A stretch of 64,000 nucleotides of DNA from Dastarcus helophoroides (GCA_028583605.1 CM053328.1:36290722-36354721); one strand, 5' to 3'; numbered from the stretch's first letter, positions 44,520-57,558 are shown. Numbers and translations are program-made. The notes: generated by a model not told the origin, from the sequence alone.

Positions 44520-45476
44520 GACAGAAAGACAAAAATTCTAAAAACATCAAGTTGGTTCTTATATCATGTAATATAAAAAGATGTGGATTATAAAAAGACA
44601 GTTAATACTTTAATTTTATTAATAAAGTAAATTGTTGATTGAATTTTCTAATCGTCTGAAAATTTTCAACCAAGCGTAGAATCGCCTGCACATTTCTCTC
44701 AAGTTCGTCAGTGGATGGTCTGTATATTATCGATATGTGTTCTCGAATAGTGAATGGAAAGCCTTGGCAATGACACAGACTTTGACTCGCGAGGAATAAA
44801 TACATTTAAATGACGCAGATATTGAATCTTAATTAATATCGAATCGTGTTTGCATTTCCGATAGTTGAATCCAGTCAAGAAACCATAAAGTAGACTTATT
44901 TAATTAGATGTCCAAATATGTTCTTCCTGTAGTAACGTAGCGAAAAGTTATATTACGATTCACTGATGCTAGCGCGATTGACAATTTCCTCGTTTCAACG
45001 CTAAATATACACGGAATGCTCATTCTTATGTAGAACATGTACAACTGATAGGGGGAAGTATTTAAATTTTTCGTTTAGCGATGGAGAACACAACTGAAAA
45101 AATTCGTTACTAAATAAAAAATGAATTATCCTTTAAACAAAATTAATTTACGTTAACTAAAAAAATGAGCCTATTATCTGATAAATAAAGAAAGATTTTG
45201 TTCGACCACCCTTATTTACTCGTGAACTTTCTTATACGATTTCTTAGCCTCTTGAACTGCCTTGAGGCCGAAATAATCCCCAATTAAAAAACTTGGTTGT
45301 AACACATTAGTATTGTCAATCTTTGTAGTTAAAAACTGCCCCTGATCGGTAAGAAATTGTAAATATTTAAAATAAAAATTGTAAATCGACAGCTGAATAC
45401 TTCTGAAATATTTTTCAGAGTAGATAGCCTAAGAGTTTTTGAAAACGTCCTAAATATTTTTTGACAATCAACCTAC
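44520..45476. other. No recognisable feature
   Basis: A/T-rich unique-looking DNA between two hAT termini. Short ORFs only (for example 67 codons at 44,602-44,805, minus). Confidence 0.45.
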
Positions 45477-45484
45477 CAAACAAC
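45477..45484. repeat. Target duplication of outer hAT, left
   Basis: CAAACAAC, repeated exactly at 50,300-50,307. Confidence 0.9.
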
Positions 45485-46252
45485 CAGTGGCGGCTGGTCC
45501 TATAGAGCGCCAGAGCGCGCGCACGTCGTGAAATGAGTGATTAATGTTTTCTGTTTATTGTAAAGGACAAGCATTTATCACATTTTTAAGTACTAAATAA
45601 TAATCTTATTATTAACTAGTACTTGTGCATTACTTGGAATAAAGTGAGCATATGTTTTATTCCATTATGAGGAAATTTAAATAAGTTGGTGCGCTCAGAA
45701 CTAAGCACTTAGCGTGGCTGCTGTACGATTCCTATCAACGACATCCTCGCGTTACGTAGAAACAATAAACTACGGAGCGCGCGTTAAAGTTAGCGCGGTA
45801 CGCCGCTCCCCCACGGGATGTTGTCGGATGATGAGTACGAGGCAGAGTTTGAAGTGAAATATTTATGGTTCGTGTGATAAGATTTCTGTTACAACTTTTG
45901 TGTCTTAAGTTTGTTTCGAAATGAAGGATAGATTTTCATATCGTCAATCAATTATATTTCGATTATCTAATTATTAACATGAAAAGAAGTCATATGAGTT
46001 ACAAATTTTATTACGTGTAATACATCTGCAATCAATCTGGCAGTAGCATATCTTGTTACATCTGTCTGTGTTGTCTGTTATTGCTGTGATAGGCTGATTT
46101 GTATGATTTAAATATTTAAACAAATTTTAAAATGAGTAACACAGACTAACACTTTGAAGGTTTAAAACTATAAATGTTCAGTCATTTAAATTATAATGAA
46201 AGTTACGAGAATGTTTTGTGTATTATTATTATGCATTACTACTTAACGAGGA

Positions 46253-46260
46253 AAAACAAG
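46253..46260. repeat. Target duplication of nested hAT, left
   Basis: AAAACAAG, repeated exactly at 49,735-49,742. Confidence 0.9.
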
Positions 46261-49200
46261 TAGGGATGCAAACGATAGTTTGATGTTTTCAAAACATCGA
46301 TATATCGTTTGTAAACATCAATGTTTCAACATCGATCCTAAAACATTTAAAATATCGATACGTCGTTCAGTTTACAAACGATGTTTGAAAAATCAATGTA
46401 TCGTATCGCGATGAAATTAGCGCCATCTGTTGCATAGAATTAATATTGATGGTACAAATGACCACACAATTTTGTAACTGGTCGCTTGATGGCAGCAGTG
46501 TATATTTAACAAATTGATATTGAAGCTGAGCGGCAGGCATACAAACAGTACAATTATCTGACAATTCATAGTTTAGATATTTTTATTTGGCAACCTATAA
46601 AAAAACACAAATATTGAAAGAAAAATGAGAATTTTTAGAAAAGTATTAATTTGAAAACTCGAAACTATAAACAGAATTTTCATAATTATTTACTATTTAT
46701 TTAATATTTAAAAAAAATTCTTACCCATCAAGATTTCTAGTTTGAACTCCAAATATCTATAAGACAACTTACTTTACATAAATTTCCTTTTTTTTTGAAC
46801 TTTACATTTTGTTAATTTCGTATTTTAATTGAAAATCTCTAGAAAAAAGTCGAAATTTTCATAAAAAAAGATAAACATTTCTAGAAATAGACCAATTTTC
46901 AAGTTAGAAATAAAAATGTCCAAATTAAAACCTAAACAGAATTCTCAAAATTTCGGGCCTTATTTCCAAATTTGGAATATTTGAAAAGTTGTCAATTTTT
47001 GAATAAATAAATCTTCATATTTAATATACAAGAAATTATAAATTTTTATCAAAATTCCCTGTTTAAATTTGAAAATTGCATACTTTTTAATTCCAAATAT
47101 TCTTATAAATCTCCTGAAATTGTGTATTAAATTTTTATTTTTATAAATTTTGTTTTTTTTCGAATTGTTTTCCCTAAATCCGGACTTTAATCTAAAAGTT
47201 TTATCGAAATTTTAATCATTTTTTTTAATATTTAAGATTAAAGTGGAAAATTTTAGAACTTTCCGTTTAGCTTTTAAATGTTAAAGTTCCTTCCCATGTA
47301 TGTCTATAATTTCGAAATGTCTGCTTTGTTTGAAAAATCTAAACTTCAAATGTACTCTTCGGCTCAAACATTTTTTTTACAAAATTCGACGTTTTCAAAA
47401 TATCCAGTTTTTTGGAAATCTTTTTTATTGAACATTTTAACTTTTTATGAAAATGTCTACATTTTTCAAAATTTCGACTAATTAAGAATTTTCGTATTTT
47501 TTTCCATTTTTTAAAATTTCTAGTTTTTCGAAAATTTGAAACTTTTTGAAAATTTCGATTTTCAAAAAATTTCGGATTCTTCCGAAAATTTTGAATTTTT
47601 AAATTTTTGACTCTTTTTTGAAAATAACTAAAACTCAAAGCTTGGCTTTTTTAAGAGTTTGGCATTTTCACAAACTGCTTTGAGTTTTATAAAAAGTTTG
47701 AGTTTACATAAAAATTTCGAATTGTTTTCGAAAATCTGGAATTTTTTCTGAACATTTTAATTTTTTATAAACATTCAACATTTTTCAAAATTCTAACTTT
47801 TAATTTCTTCAAAATGTTAATTTATTTTTCAAAATTGTGGTTTTTTAAAAAATTTCGACATTTTTTAGATAGTTTTACTTTTTAAAATTCCTTGGGTTTT
47901 TCTAAACATTTCACTTTGTATCAGAAACTTTCGATTTTTTAAATTTCAATATTTTTTAAATTGTCGATTTTTCTTTTTTATTTCTGACGTTATTTTAAAA
48001 TTTCAACTATTTTGAAAAATTCAGATTTTTCAAGTCACATTTTTTCAAAAATTCACCTATTTTTAGAATTTTTGGCTACTTCTCAAAATTTCGAATTTTT
48101 CGTTAAATTTTTACTTTTCCAAAATTACATTTTTTTAAGTTAAATTAGAACCACTTTTAAAAAAGTTTGGCATTTATAAAAATTTCATTTTTTCATAAAA
48201 AAATTTGAAATTTTCTTGAATAGCATATTTTGAAATTTTCCAGTTGTTTTCAAAATTTCGATTTTCTTTTTAAATATTTCGATATTTTTCAATTTTTAAC
48301 AGTATTTAAAAATTTTGTCCTCTTTGAAATTTTGACTATTTTACAAAATTTCGACCTGTTTTGAAAATTTTTACTTTGGACAAAATTACTATTTATCTTC
48401 AAATGGAATCAGTAAAAAAAATTTCTCTTTTTTTTGAAAATCGGATATTTTTAAATTTTTTTTTAAATGTTGTTTTCAACTTTTTACTATTTCTCTCAGA
48501 ATTTCCACATTTTTGGAAATTTTTACTTTTATGAAAATGTCGATATTTTTCTAAATTTTAACTCAAAATTTCGATTCAAAATTCGTCTGTTAAAATTCCG
48601 TCTTTCTCGAAAATTTGAAATGTTTTCAAATATTTCGTTTTTTTAAAAATTTTCGAATTCTTTTTTTTTAATTAGTGCGACTCAAAAATTTTCAAAATTT
48701 GATATTTTCTCAAAACTTCCCTTTTTTTCAATTCCAACTTTTATAAAGTTTGGCATTTTTACAAAATTTTGCCTGACGTTTTAAAAAAAGTTTTATCGAA
48801 ATTTAGAATTTTTTTGAAAAACCTGAATTTTTTATGAAAATTTTAACGTTTCAAAATTTAGCCTTTTCTTTTAAATTTCCGAAGTTCCTCAAAATTTTAA
48901 GTTCTTTTTCAAAATTTTGGGTATTTTAAAAATTTTAACGTTTTTAAAATTCGTTTATTTTTTAAAATTCCAAAATTTGTAATAAACCAGATTTTATTTT
49001 TATAAATTTTAGTTTTTTCTCGAAATTTGAGTTTTTTTGACATTTCATAAAAAATAATCAAAGAAATTAGGCGAGGAAAGACCATCCACCAATAAACAGT
49101 GTTAGAAACTTCGAGTTTAAAGGCGAATTGTCGAGTTTTCCTCGAAATTTCGACTTCAATTTCGAAATATTAATTTTTTTCTCGAAATTTCAGGAGTAAA

Positions 49201-49734
49201 GTCAAAATTTTGACTTTAATCTCAAATTTCGACTTTAACCTGAAAATTTGGAGAAAAAAGTCGAAATTTTGGTTATTAAAAATTGAAGTAACTGAACACA
49301 TCCTACCGTTATCTGTCAATATTGTATGTCTAACTAATTTTCGTGTATATTTAGGGTCGAATGTTCGAGATTAAAGTCGAAATTTTGACTTTGATCTTAG
49401 AATTTCTAGAAAACAGTTGAAATTTCGAAATTGATGACGAAATTTCGAGAAAAAAGTCAAAATTTCGACATTAGAGTCAAAATTTTGACGAAATTTCGAG
49501 AAAAAAAGTGGAAATTCAAATTAAACTCGGAATTAAAAAAAGTGTTTTTTAAATTGATGTTCTTGCTACACTTTCCGAATTTTGACTTCTTAAACTTGCA
49601 ATTAAATATTTAAAAAACATCAGAACAACATCGATGTATCGATACCGAATACTGATGTTTAAGACATCGATGTTTCATTGAAAAAAATATCGATGTTAAA
49701 CATCGATGCCTTTTTGAACGATGTTGCATCCCTA
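46261..49734. mobile_element. Nested non-autonomous hAT element (3,474 bp)
   Basis: Ends TAGGGATGCA and TGCATCCCTA, flanked by AAAACAAG on both sides. Subterminal regions are full of ATCGAT-type words in both directions (46,300-46,420 and 49,620-49,720), likely transposase-binding repeats. The middle 3 kb is A/T-rich patterned DNA, pyrimidine-rich on the plus strand, switching to purine-rich near 49,200-49,500. No transposase is encoded. Confidence 0.9.
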
Positions 49735-50307
49735 AAAACAAGTACTTAACTGTGAAATGATAAATGCTAAATGCGTACGTGTCGGCGGATCGATTGCGTT
49801 TGCTAATTGTGCCGCTTACAGGCCTAATTGCCAATAGTACCGCTATTCACAAAAAGATATAAGCGCCCATTCTAGGGCCTAATAATTAATTTGTTGATTT
49901 GGTATTTGGTTCTGAATTATAGAAAAAATACTTCGTTGAATAAATTTCACCACTAATTATGACATTGTCAGTATGCCTGAAAATTTGAAGTGTATGTTTG
50001 TCAGTGTAAGTATTCCGCTTCAGGCTTTAGAAGATTAAATTTTGTTTTTAAAATGAACAGCATTTTTATATTAAAAAACGATTTTAGTGTACTTCCACTA
50101 GAAGAGAAAGTGAAAATAAAAGAACTAGGTAGGCGTTTGCCAGTGTTAAAATTGGAATAAAAATGTGAAAAATAAATAAATAAATAAATAAAATACTATT
50201 AAATACCACGCCTTATAAAAAGCGTTTGTGTCTCCTAAATTTAATACCTTGCTGAGGCATTGAAGTCACCTAAACTTTAACTATTAATAGCCGCCACTGC
50301 AAACAAC

Positions 50308-51150
50308 ATAACCAAACTTTGCTAATAAGTCATTTAGTTATAAAACGAATTTTATAACAAATGCGGTAGATTTTGGACATTAAAAACCTGGGATGACAAA
50401 AAACTGTAGATCTACAGTTAAAATTGTAATATGGCAACAGTGCAATATATAAGAAATAAACCAGAGCCATCTATCAATAAAATTTCTATTTACTTACTTA
50501 CAAATTCAATATTATTTAAACATTTAGATTAGTTATGCTTGTCTTGTTCTAATTCCAGAATTTATACGTCGTTCAAAGAATTACGAAATCAGTAAGGGGC
50601 AACAGTTATGCCCCCAAAGAAGATTGTGTTTATTCGATGTTTTAGTTTTAAAAAAATATTACTTTCAACACTTTATCCAAACCAAAGGATTCAGTCAAAT
50701 ACCCATGGATTAATTTTATTTAAAACGAGCTAGTTCGATGGCAGACATAAAATATTTTTACAGTGCGTAATAACTATATGTGATGCATTGCGAAAATCTG
50801 GTTGCGAGTGGTAGTTAAAAGAGCTGGTCGTTTTGGAATACCTACTGGCGCCTGAGCACATCCGATGGCGCCGTGACTCGTTATCATCCTATTTTACAGA
50901 ACAAGAAGTCCATCCACATACTTTTTTGCAATCTTGCCAGGATTGTCAGACGCAATTCCTACCCAGCTTTAAAGATGGCACGTATAAAAGACGAGAACGC
51001 TCCGTTGTCTAATGCAATTAGCTCGCTCGGGTTCTAATTAGAGGTGATATGCAAATTTCAAAAAGGCACTCGAGCGAATCGCAACTGTACGCTTTTATGG
51101 CGATTAGCTTTTTACAACGAATGTAACATATAATTAAAGTTCGTTTCCCT
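50308..51150. other. Unique-looking non-coding DNA, possible regulatory block
   Basis: Balanced composition unlike its surroundings. No exon found. 51,010-51,056 clusters TAAT-type homeodomain sites (gcaattagc, tctaattagag) next to an octamer ATGCAAAT (51,049-51,056). This hints at regulation, but chance is possible. Confidence 0.3.
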
Positions 51151-52347
51151 GAATTCCAATTTCGAATTTGATTTTTTTTTTATAAATTTTTAAAATTTAG
51201 ATTTTGTACAATTTTTGATTTTTGCAAACTTTCAATTTTTCTCTAAACAGCGTTTTCTGGAAATTTCGAGTTCTTTTAGAAATTGCAACTTTTCCACAAA
51301 ATTTCGATTTTTCCTTCGAAAGGAGTTCACTTTTCTGTCACCCTTTTCAAAATTTTTCTATAATTGTGACCTTTCTATACAATTATTCTTATAGAAATCT
51401 CGATTTTTCCCTGAAAATATATTTGGCCAAAAATTCCAATTTGTTGTAATTTCTCACGTTTACTAAAATTTGAAAACATTTTAATTTTTTTCAGAAAATT
51501 CGAAATGGTTTTCGTGATTTTTAGTGTTTATTTAAATTTCGAAAACAAACTTGGAGAAAAAACTTAGGATTTTCTGAAAAAAATTCGAATATTTTCGAAA
51601 TTATTACTCGAAAAATTCTTCATATTTTGACATTTTTTCGAAATTTGGATCTTCATGAAAATGACAAAATAAAAATTTCAATTCTTTCACAATTTGGACA
51701 TTTTAAAAAATTTCGAATTGTTCAAATTTTTGACTTTTTTGGCATTTTATCTTTGAAAAATTACATTTTTGTTTATTTAATTTTAGTTAAAAAATTTGAG
51801 TTTTCTGCAGATTTTAAATGTTTTAAAAATTTTGACTCAAAATTTTTAAATGTTTTAAAAATTTTGACTCAAAATGTTGACTTTTTTCAAAATTTAGATT
51901 TTACGAAAAGTCTGTCTTTTTTTGAAAATTTCGACATTTTCGTTAACAATTTTGACTATTTATCGAAATTTTGAGTTTTTTGAAATTGTCGACTTTTTCT
52001 CGAGGTTTGGACTTCCATCCAAATCTGATTTTTATTTAAAGAAATTCGACTTTTTGGAAATTCTCGACACCACTAAAAAGTTGATTTTTTTCAAAGTTTT
52101 GACTCTGAAAAATATGACTCCTTTCAGAATTTCCATATTCCTTAAAATTTTAGCGCATTTTCAGATATTTTATTTTTTTATTTTGAAATTTTATCAAGAT
52201 TTTGTCCCCAAAATTTGGATTTTCTGAAAATAATAAATTTTGACATATTTTAAAAATGTCAATTCTTTCATAATTTTTACGTTTTTCATAGTTTCGACTT
52301 TTTCAAAATTCTGACTTTTTTAAAATTATCTCTTTTGAAAAAGTATT
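51151..52347. repeat. A/T-rich patterned DNA upstream of the gypsy element
   Basis: Pyrimidine-rich plus strand. 51,300-51,620 is closely repeated at 56,945-57,280 on the far side of the gypsy element (for example gaaaattcgaaatggttttc in both). About 35 bp (caaaatttttaaatgttttaa type) is also duplicated at 51,830-51,880. Confidence 0.7.
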
Positions 52348-52720
52348 GTAACGCAGTGTAAATAGATGAAATAGGATTTAGAATAGAATTGTAGAATTTA
52401 GTAAATAAAAAAAGTTTCTAGAAGGATCTGATAAGGGGAAAGCGGCCGCGATAACGAAACAAACGGCAGATAAGCGTTCCAGAAATTTCGGCATTCGATA
52501 AGCCTTATCTGCCGAAAATTCTGGAAGCAGGGGGACCAAAACTATAAAAAGGCGGTCAGCTTTCCCTCGAGGCAGTCAGTTAAAGTCAGTGTAATTAGTG
52601 AGTTAGTAGAAGTCAATAATAAGTGAGTTAATTGTCAATTGTGGTGATCCAAGTTAAGTTCAGTAATAAAGTGGGTCTTACTCGATAAGTGTAATCAATC
52701 GAACCGATAAGCCCATAGCA
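52348..52720 (+). mobile_element. 5' LTR of a Ty3/gypsy element
   Basis: Begins TGTAACGCAG and ends ATAGCA, about 373 bp. It holds a TATA box (tataaaaa, 52,543-52,550) and AATAAA (52,665-52,670). The primer-binding site candidate TGGTGTCAGAAG starts at 52,723, two bases after the end. An imperfect hairpin spans 52,465-52,527. No matching 3' LTR exists in the window. Confidence 0.75.
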
Positions 52721-52857
52721 TCTGGTGTCAGAAGCGGAATTATTCGTGGATTGTGCTTTATTACTCGAAAAAAAAATTCGTGCCAGGTGCCGCAGTTGAC
52801 TTTATCTCGGACGTTTTAAACTGTTAAACAGTTATACGAGGCGCGTCAAGTAAAATC

Positions 52858-54276
52858 TTGAACATTCAGATACGCTTCATGGATACAAGATTAAAATCGG
52901 CCAAAATGGAACAACAAATGCAAGCGTTATTAGCAATGTTTAAAGACCAAGCAGAAGAAAGACGACGAGAAAAAGAACAAGAGGAAGAACGAAGACGACA
53001 AGAAAAAGAACAAGAGGAAGAACGAAGAAGACAAGACAAAGAAGAAAGACGACAAGAAAAAGAACAGGAGGAAGAACGAAGACGACAAGAAAAAGAACAG
53101 GAGGAAGAACGAAGACGACAAGAGGAAGAACGAAGACGATAAGAGGAAGAACGAAGACGACAAGAAAAAGAAGAAGAAGATCAGAAAAGGAAAGCAGAAA
53201 AACAAGAATTGCCTAGTCTACTAGCAAATATAACTGAAAAAATGGGAGTAGACGTTGAAAAAATGAAAGAAGAAGTGAAAGAACAAATTACAGGAATGCG
53301 AGAAGAAATGCAAGAAGAGATTGGCGAAGTTAGGGAAGAAATTGGGGAAGTAAAGGAAAAATTCAACAGCAAGCTTCTTGATTTGGAAAATGCAACAAAG
53401 AGGGAGATCAGCAATATAAAAAATAACATGAAAAAGTTGCTAAGTGGACAAAGCACACAACATGAATCCGAAAGTGTACCTGCTAGTTCTTCCCAAAAGG
53501 TAAAACCTCCGACATATGATGGAAAAACATCCTTCCACACCTACAGAAAACAGTTCGAAGCTGCTGCTAAGGTCAATCAGTGGACGGAGGAAGCAAAGGC
53601 AATCTCATTAGTGGTATCCCTGCGCGGAGATGCTCTGGAATTACTCCGAACACAATTGGAGCAAAAACAAGCCAATTATGAAGATCTAGTTAGGGCTTTA
53701 GAGCTGAGATTTGGGGACCAACATTTGCAGCAAGTTGTCCAGTCGCAGCTGCTAGTAAGAAGACAGAAAAGTGGAGAAACGCTGCAAGAATTCGAGGCTG
53801 ACGTTAGAAGATTGGCGTACATCGCCTATCCAACAGCACCTACCGACTTTCTGGAACTTCACGCAGTTAGAACCTTCATAGAAGGAGTAAGAGACCCTGA
53901 AGTTCAGAGAGTGATACGCCTGTCAAACGTCCCAACATCAAGGGAGGCACTGATTAGAGCTTTGGAGGTTGAAGCCGCTTTCAAGGTTTCAGAGCCAGGG
54001 GCGTCACGCAGAATTAGGAAGGCCGACATCGAAGAGGCCGCGAATGACCCCGATCTCGCGAACATTATAAGCGCTAACACGAAGGAAATCAAGGGAATGA
54101 ATACAAACATAGAGGCTAGCTTGAAGAAAATGGACACGAGCATCCAAGAACTGGTAAGAACTCTTAAAGGTAGATCCAACAGAAGCGCATGTTACAACTG
54201 TGGCAAACTGGGGCATTTCAAGAAAGACTGCAGGTCGGCCCCAAGAAGTCGACAAGCCCCACAGCAGGAAAACTAA
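52858..54276 (+). pseudogene. Ty3/gypsy gag with one premature stop
   Basis: Structural polyprotein frame. The N-terminal third is a highly charged Arg/Glu/Lys/Gln coiled coil built from repeats of an 11-residue unit (RRQEKEQEEER, 52,960-53,170). The retrotransposon gag domain follows: PPTYDGKTSFHTYRKQFEAA, then LVVSLRGDALELL. A zinc knuckle CYNCGKLGHFKKDC ends it. One in-frame TAA (53,140-53,142) sits in the repeat where other units have CAA, and both halves share a frame, so the stop is a point change. The pol frame overlaps the 3' end by about 90 nt in the -1 frame, the common gag-pol arrangement. Confidence 0.88.
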
Positions 54277-56851
54277 AATCAGCCAGTGGGAAGGGGCACT
54301 CGCTGGCTGGTGTCGAACAACGAGCCCCCAAAACTCTTTCCATCAAACAGATAAAAAGGACCATGGAAAGTTTGGTGGTGGCAGCCAGCGTAGATGGAAG
54401 GAATGTACAGGCAACAGTGGACACAGGCGCCATGGTTACTTTGGCACGAAGGAACATCCTACCGTCGCAACCGAAGGTACTGTCGCAAAGAATGGTCCTC
54501 AGAACGGTTACGGGAGATACTGCTCCAATTATAGAAGAGGCAGACGTCATGATTGGTCTGGAAAAACTGAGGATTTCGCATCGGGTGTTGGTGGCAGATA
54601 TCGAAGACGAACTGATTCTGGGGATGGACGTAATTAGGCAACATGGCTTTACTTTCGACCCAGCGCAGAACATTTTAAAGATTGGAAATGAAGGGCTTGT
54701 CCTGACTACACCAAAGGACACTCCAAAGGAGATAAGATTGTTTGCCTGCGAAACAGCTGTGGTTCAGGGAAGCAGCGAGAATACGGTTATGGCTGTGATG
54801 GAAGGAAATTTGGGCTGCTGCGTTGGATTAGTGGAACCGACTTATGACATTTCCAAGAATTTACTAGTGGCGAGATCCGTGGTTAGAACATCTCAGAAGG
54901 TACCTGTGAGAGTTGCCAACGTGTATCCAACAGCACGCTCAATCAAGAAGGGTAGTACTCTAGCAGTCTGTACCCCGGTAGCCTCAATAAGCTCCTTGGA
55001 TGACAATTGTGTGCCAGTGCAGGAAGCGAAGATTGGGCCAGTCAAGTTGGAAGTGGACTTGAAACACTTGTCCAAGGAAGAAGTAGTTCTGGCTAGATCA
55101 TTTCTCAAGAAAAACCACGGCGTTTTTAACGATGGAGACCGAAATCTAGGAAGGACGGACGTAGTTCGACACAAAATCAACACCGGCGATGCAACACCTA
55201 TTCGTCAACCCCCTAGAAGAATACCGGTGGTCAAGCAAGAGGAAGTCGCGGGACTGGTTAAGAAGACCATGAAGGATGGAGTCATCGAGGACTCCAATAG
55301 TCGATGGTTTTCCCCTGTAGTCTTGGTTACAAAGAAGGACGGGTCAACAAGATTCTGTGTCGACTACCGGAAATTAAACGACGTCACTAAAAAAGACCGC
55401 TACCCCTTGCCAAGAATTGATGACACTCTAACAACCTTGTCTGGGTCCACCTAGTTTTCAACTTTGGACTTGAAAAGAGGATATCGGCAAGTGAGCATAG
55501 ACCCCGACAACAAAAAAAAGACGGCCTTTTCATCTGGGAGTGGATTATATCAGTTCACGGTTATGCCTTTTGGACTATGCAACGCACCGGCTACTTTCGA
55601 ACGTCTAATGGAACTGGTACTTCGAGGACTCACTTGGAAAACCTGCTTGATTTACCTAGATGACGTCATGGTAATGGACAAGAGCTTTAAAGAACATCTG
55701 AAAAATCTTCAAGAAGTCTTCGATAGATTAAAGTAAGCTAACTTAAAGCTGAATCCGAAGAGTGCTCTTTGTTCCAAAGGAAAGTAGAATTTTTGGGCCA
55801 CACTGTATCAGCCGCAGGAGTAGAAACAAATATCAGCAAGATTCAAGCAATTCGTGACTGGCCAAGATCCAAAGACAAACACGAACTGAGGAGCTTCTTG
55901 GGGTTATGTACCTATTACAGAAGATTTGTGAAAGGTTTCGCCAACATCGCTGCGCCGTTACATCAACTAACGGAAGGAAGAAGGCCATACGTCTGGACCC
56001 CCGACTGTAATACCGCTTTCCGGAAACTAAAGTCCGCCTTGTGAACAAGCCCTATCTTGGCTTATCCTCAGCTGAATGGGAAGTTTGTGTTAGACACAGA
56101 TGCCAGCAACGTCGGCATTAGAACTGTGCTGTCCCAAGTTCAAGGCGGTGAAGAAAGAGTGATCGAATATTACAGCAAGATCCTGACGAAGCCGAAGAGG
56201 AACTATTCCACCACCAGGAAGGAACTACTTGCGATAGTGAAGGCCGTGGAACACTTTCACAAGTATTTGAACGGGCAAGAATTCCTCATCAGAACAGACC
56301 ATTCGGCACTTTCTTGGTTACTCCGAATGAAGAACGCGGAGGTACAGACAGCTAGATGGTTAGGAAGGCTTCAGCAGTATCACTTTAAGGTGCATCATCG
56401 ACCGGGACGACAGCATAACAACGCTGACGCTTTGTCCAGAAAACCTTGTGGGGATTGCAAACAATGCAGGCGAGTTGAGGACCACGAGGACATGGTGGAT
56501 ATAAGGGTCACTTCTGTCCAGCCAGAAGACGAATGCACTGTTGAAGGTCTTTGGAAGCTGCAGAGGAGCGACGCTGATATCGGACCCATATTGGAATGGA
56601 AAGAAGCTGGAGACAGACCGGAATGGCAAGAGGTTTCCGACAGAAGTCCAGCTCTTAAGAATTTGTGGGCCCAATGGAAATCCCTCCAGGTCGAGGACGG
56701 GGTACTGAAGAGAGCATGGGAAAGCGCGGATGGAAAGCGTATCAACTTTCAGTTGATGGTACCTCAGGAGAAGATTCCACAGGTCTTGTGGGAGGTGCAC
56801 AATGGGACCTCTGGAAATCCCTCCATTGAAAACTTTCACACATTTATTTAA
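54189..56851 (+). pseudogene. Ty3/gypsy pol: protease, reverse transcriptase, RNase H; integrase cut off
   Basis: Aspartic protease with VDTGAMVTL near 54,415; reverse transcriptase with FCVDYRKLN, MPFGLCNAPATFERL and LIYLDDV (catalytic YLDD, near 55,655); RNase H with LDTDASNVGI and a final HHRPGRQHNNADALSR. Breaks: TAG at 55,452, TAA at 55,734, a frame change near 55,757, TGA at 56,042. After a linker the frame reaches VLWEVHNGTSG, where the integrase zinc finger should begin, and then leaves the family at about 56,815. The integrase core, any env and the 3' LTR are missing. The element is therefore immobile by itself. The domain order PR-RT-RH and the gypsy wording are clear. Confidence 0.9.
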
Positions 56852-57558
56852 AATTCCCCTTCTTATTGAAACTGTATACTTTTTATTTTATTCCGATTCT
56901 CGAGATTTCGACTTTGTAAATTTAACTAAAATACGATTTTCCACAATATTTCGATTTTTCCCTCGAAAGCAGTTCACTTTTCTCTTACCTTTTAGAAATT
57001 TTTCTCTAATTTTGACCTTTCTATAAAATTATTCTTATAGAAACCTCGACTTTTCCGTGAAAATATATTTGACCAAAAATTCGAATTTGTTGTAAATTTT
57101 CACGTTTACTAAAATTTGAAAACATTTTAATATTTTTCAGAAAATTCGAAATGGTTTTCGTGATTTTTAGCCTTTACCTAAATTTCTAAAACAAATGCAA
57201 CAAACACTTGGAGAAAAAACTTGGAATTTTCTCAAAAAAATTTGAATTTTCTCGAAATTATTACTCGAAAATTCTTCATATTTTGGATTCATTATGACTT
57301 CTCTAAAAAAATCTACCCAAAATTTTTAAAAAGGTGAAAATTAAAAAAACCTAAAATTTCCAAAAGTCAAAACTTTGAGATAAAATAAAAATATTCAAAA
57401 ACAGATTCAAAATTTTAACTCTTTGTCAAACCTTCAAATCTGCTTTTGGAAAAAATTCATAACTTTGAGATAAAAGAAAAATATTCAAAATTTTTATCCT
57501 TTGTCAAACTTTCAAATCTGTTTTTGGAAAGTTTTTGAAAATCTCAACTCTTCAAAAA
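56852..57558. repeat. A/T-rich patterned DNA after the gypsy element
   Basis: 56,945-57,280 duplicates 51,300-51,620 in direct orientation. A further unit of about 85 bp (caaactttcaaatctgtttttgg type) is repeated at 57,370-57,450 and 57,460-57,535. Confidence 0.7.

Larger units (their letters stand above)
45485..50299. mobile_element. Outer non-autonomous hAT element (host of a nested hAT)
   Basis: Terminal inverted repeats CAGTGGCGGCT at both ends and a perfect 8-bp duplication CAAACAAC outside. Without the nested element it is about 1.33 kb. Its left part has a G/C-richer subterminal block (45,510-45,850, with gcgcgcgcacgtcg and gcgcgcgttaaagttagcgc). The right part has an AAAT microsatellite (50,170-50,195). 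No transposase frame. Confidence 0.9.

Noticed and set aside
52930..53205. Ser/Phe-rich minus ORF
   Set aside because: Complement of the Arg/Glu repeat in gag.
54218..54721. Antisense ORFs inside gypsy gag and pol
   Set aside because: Shadows of the real frames; no domains.
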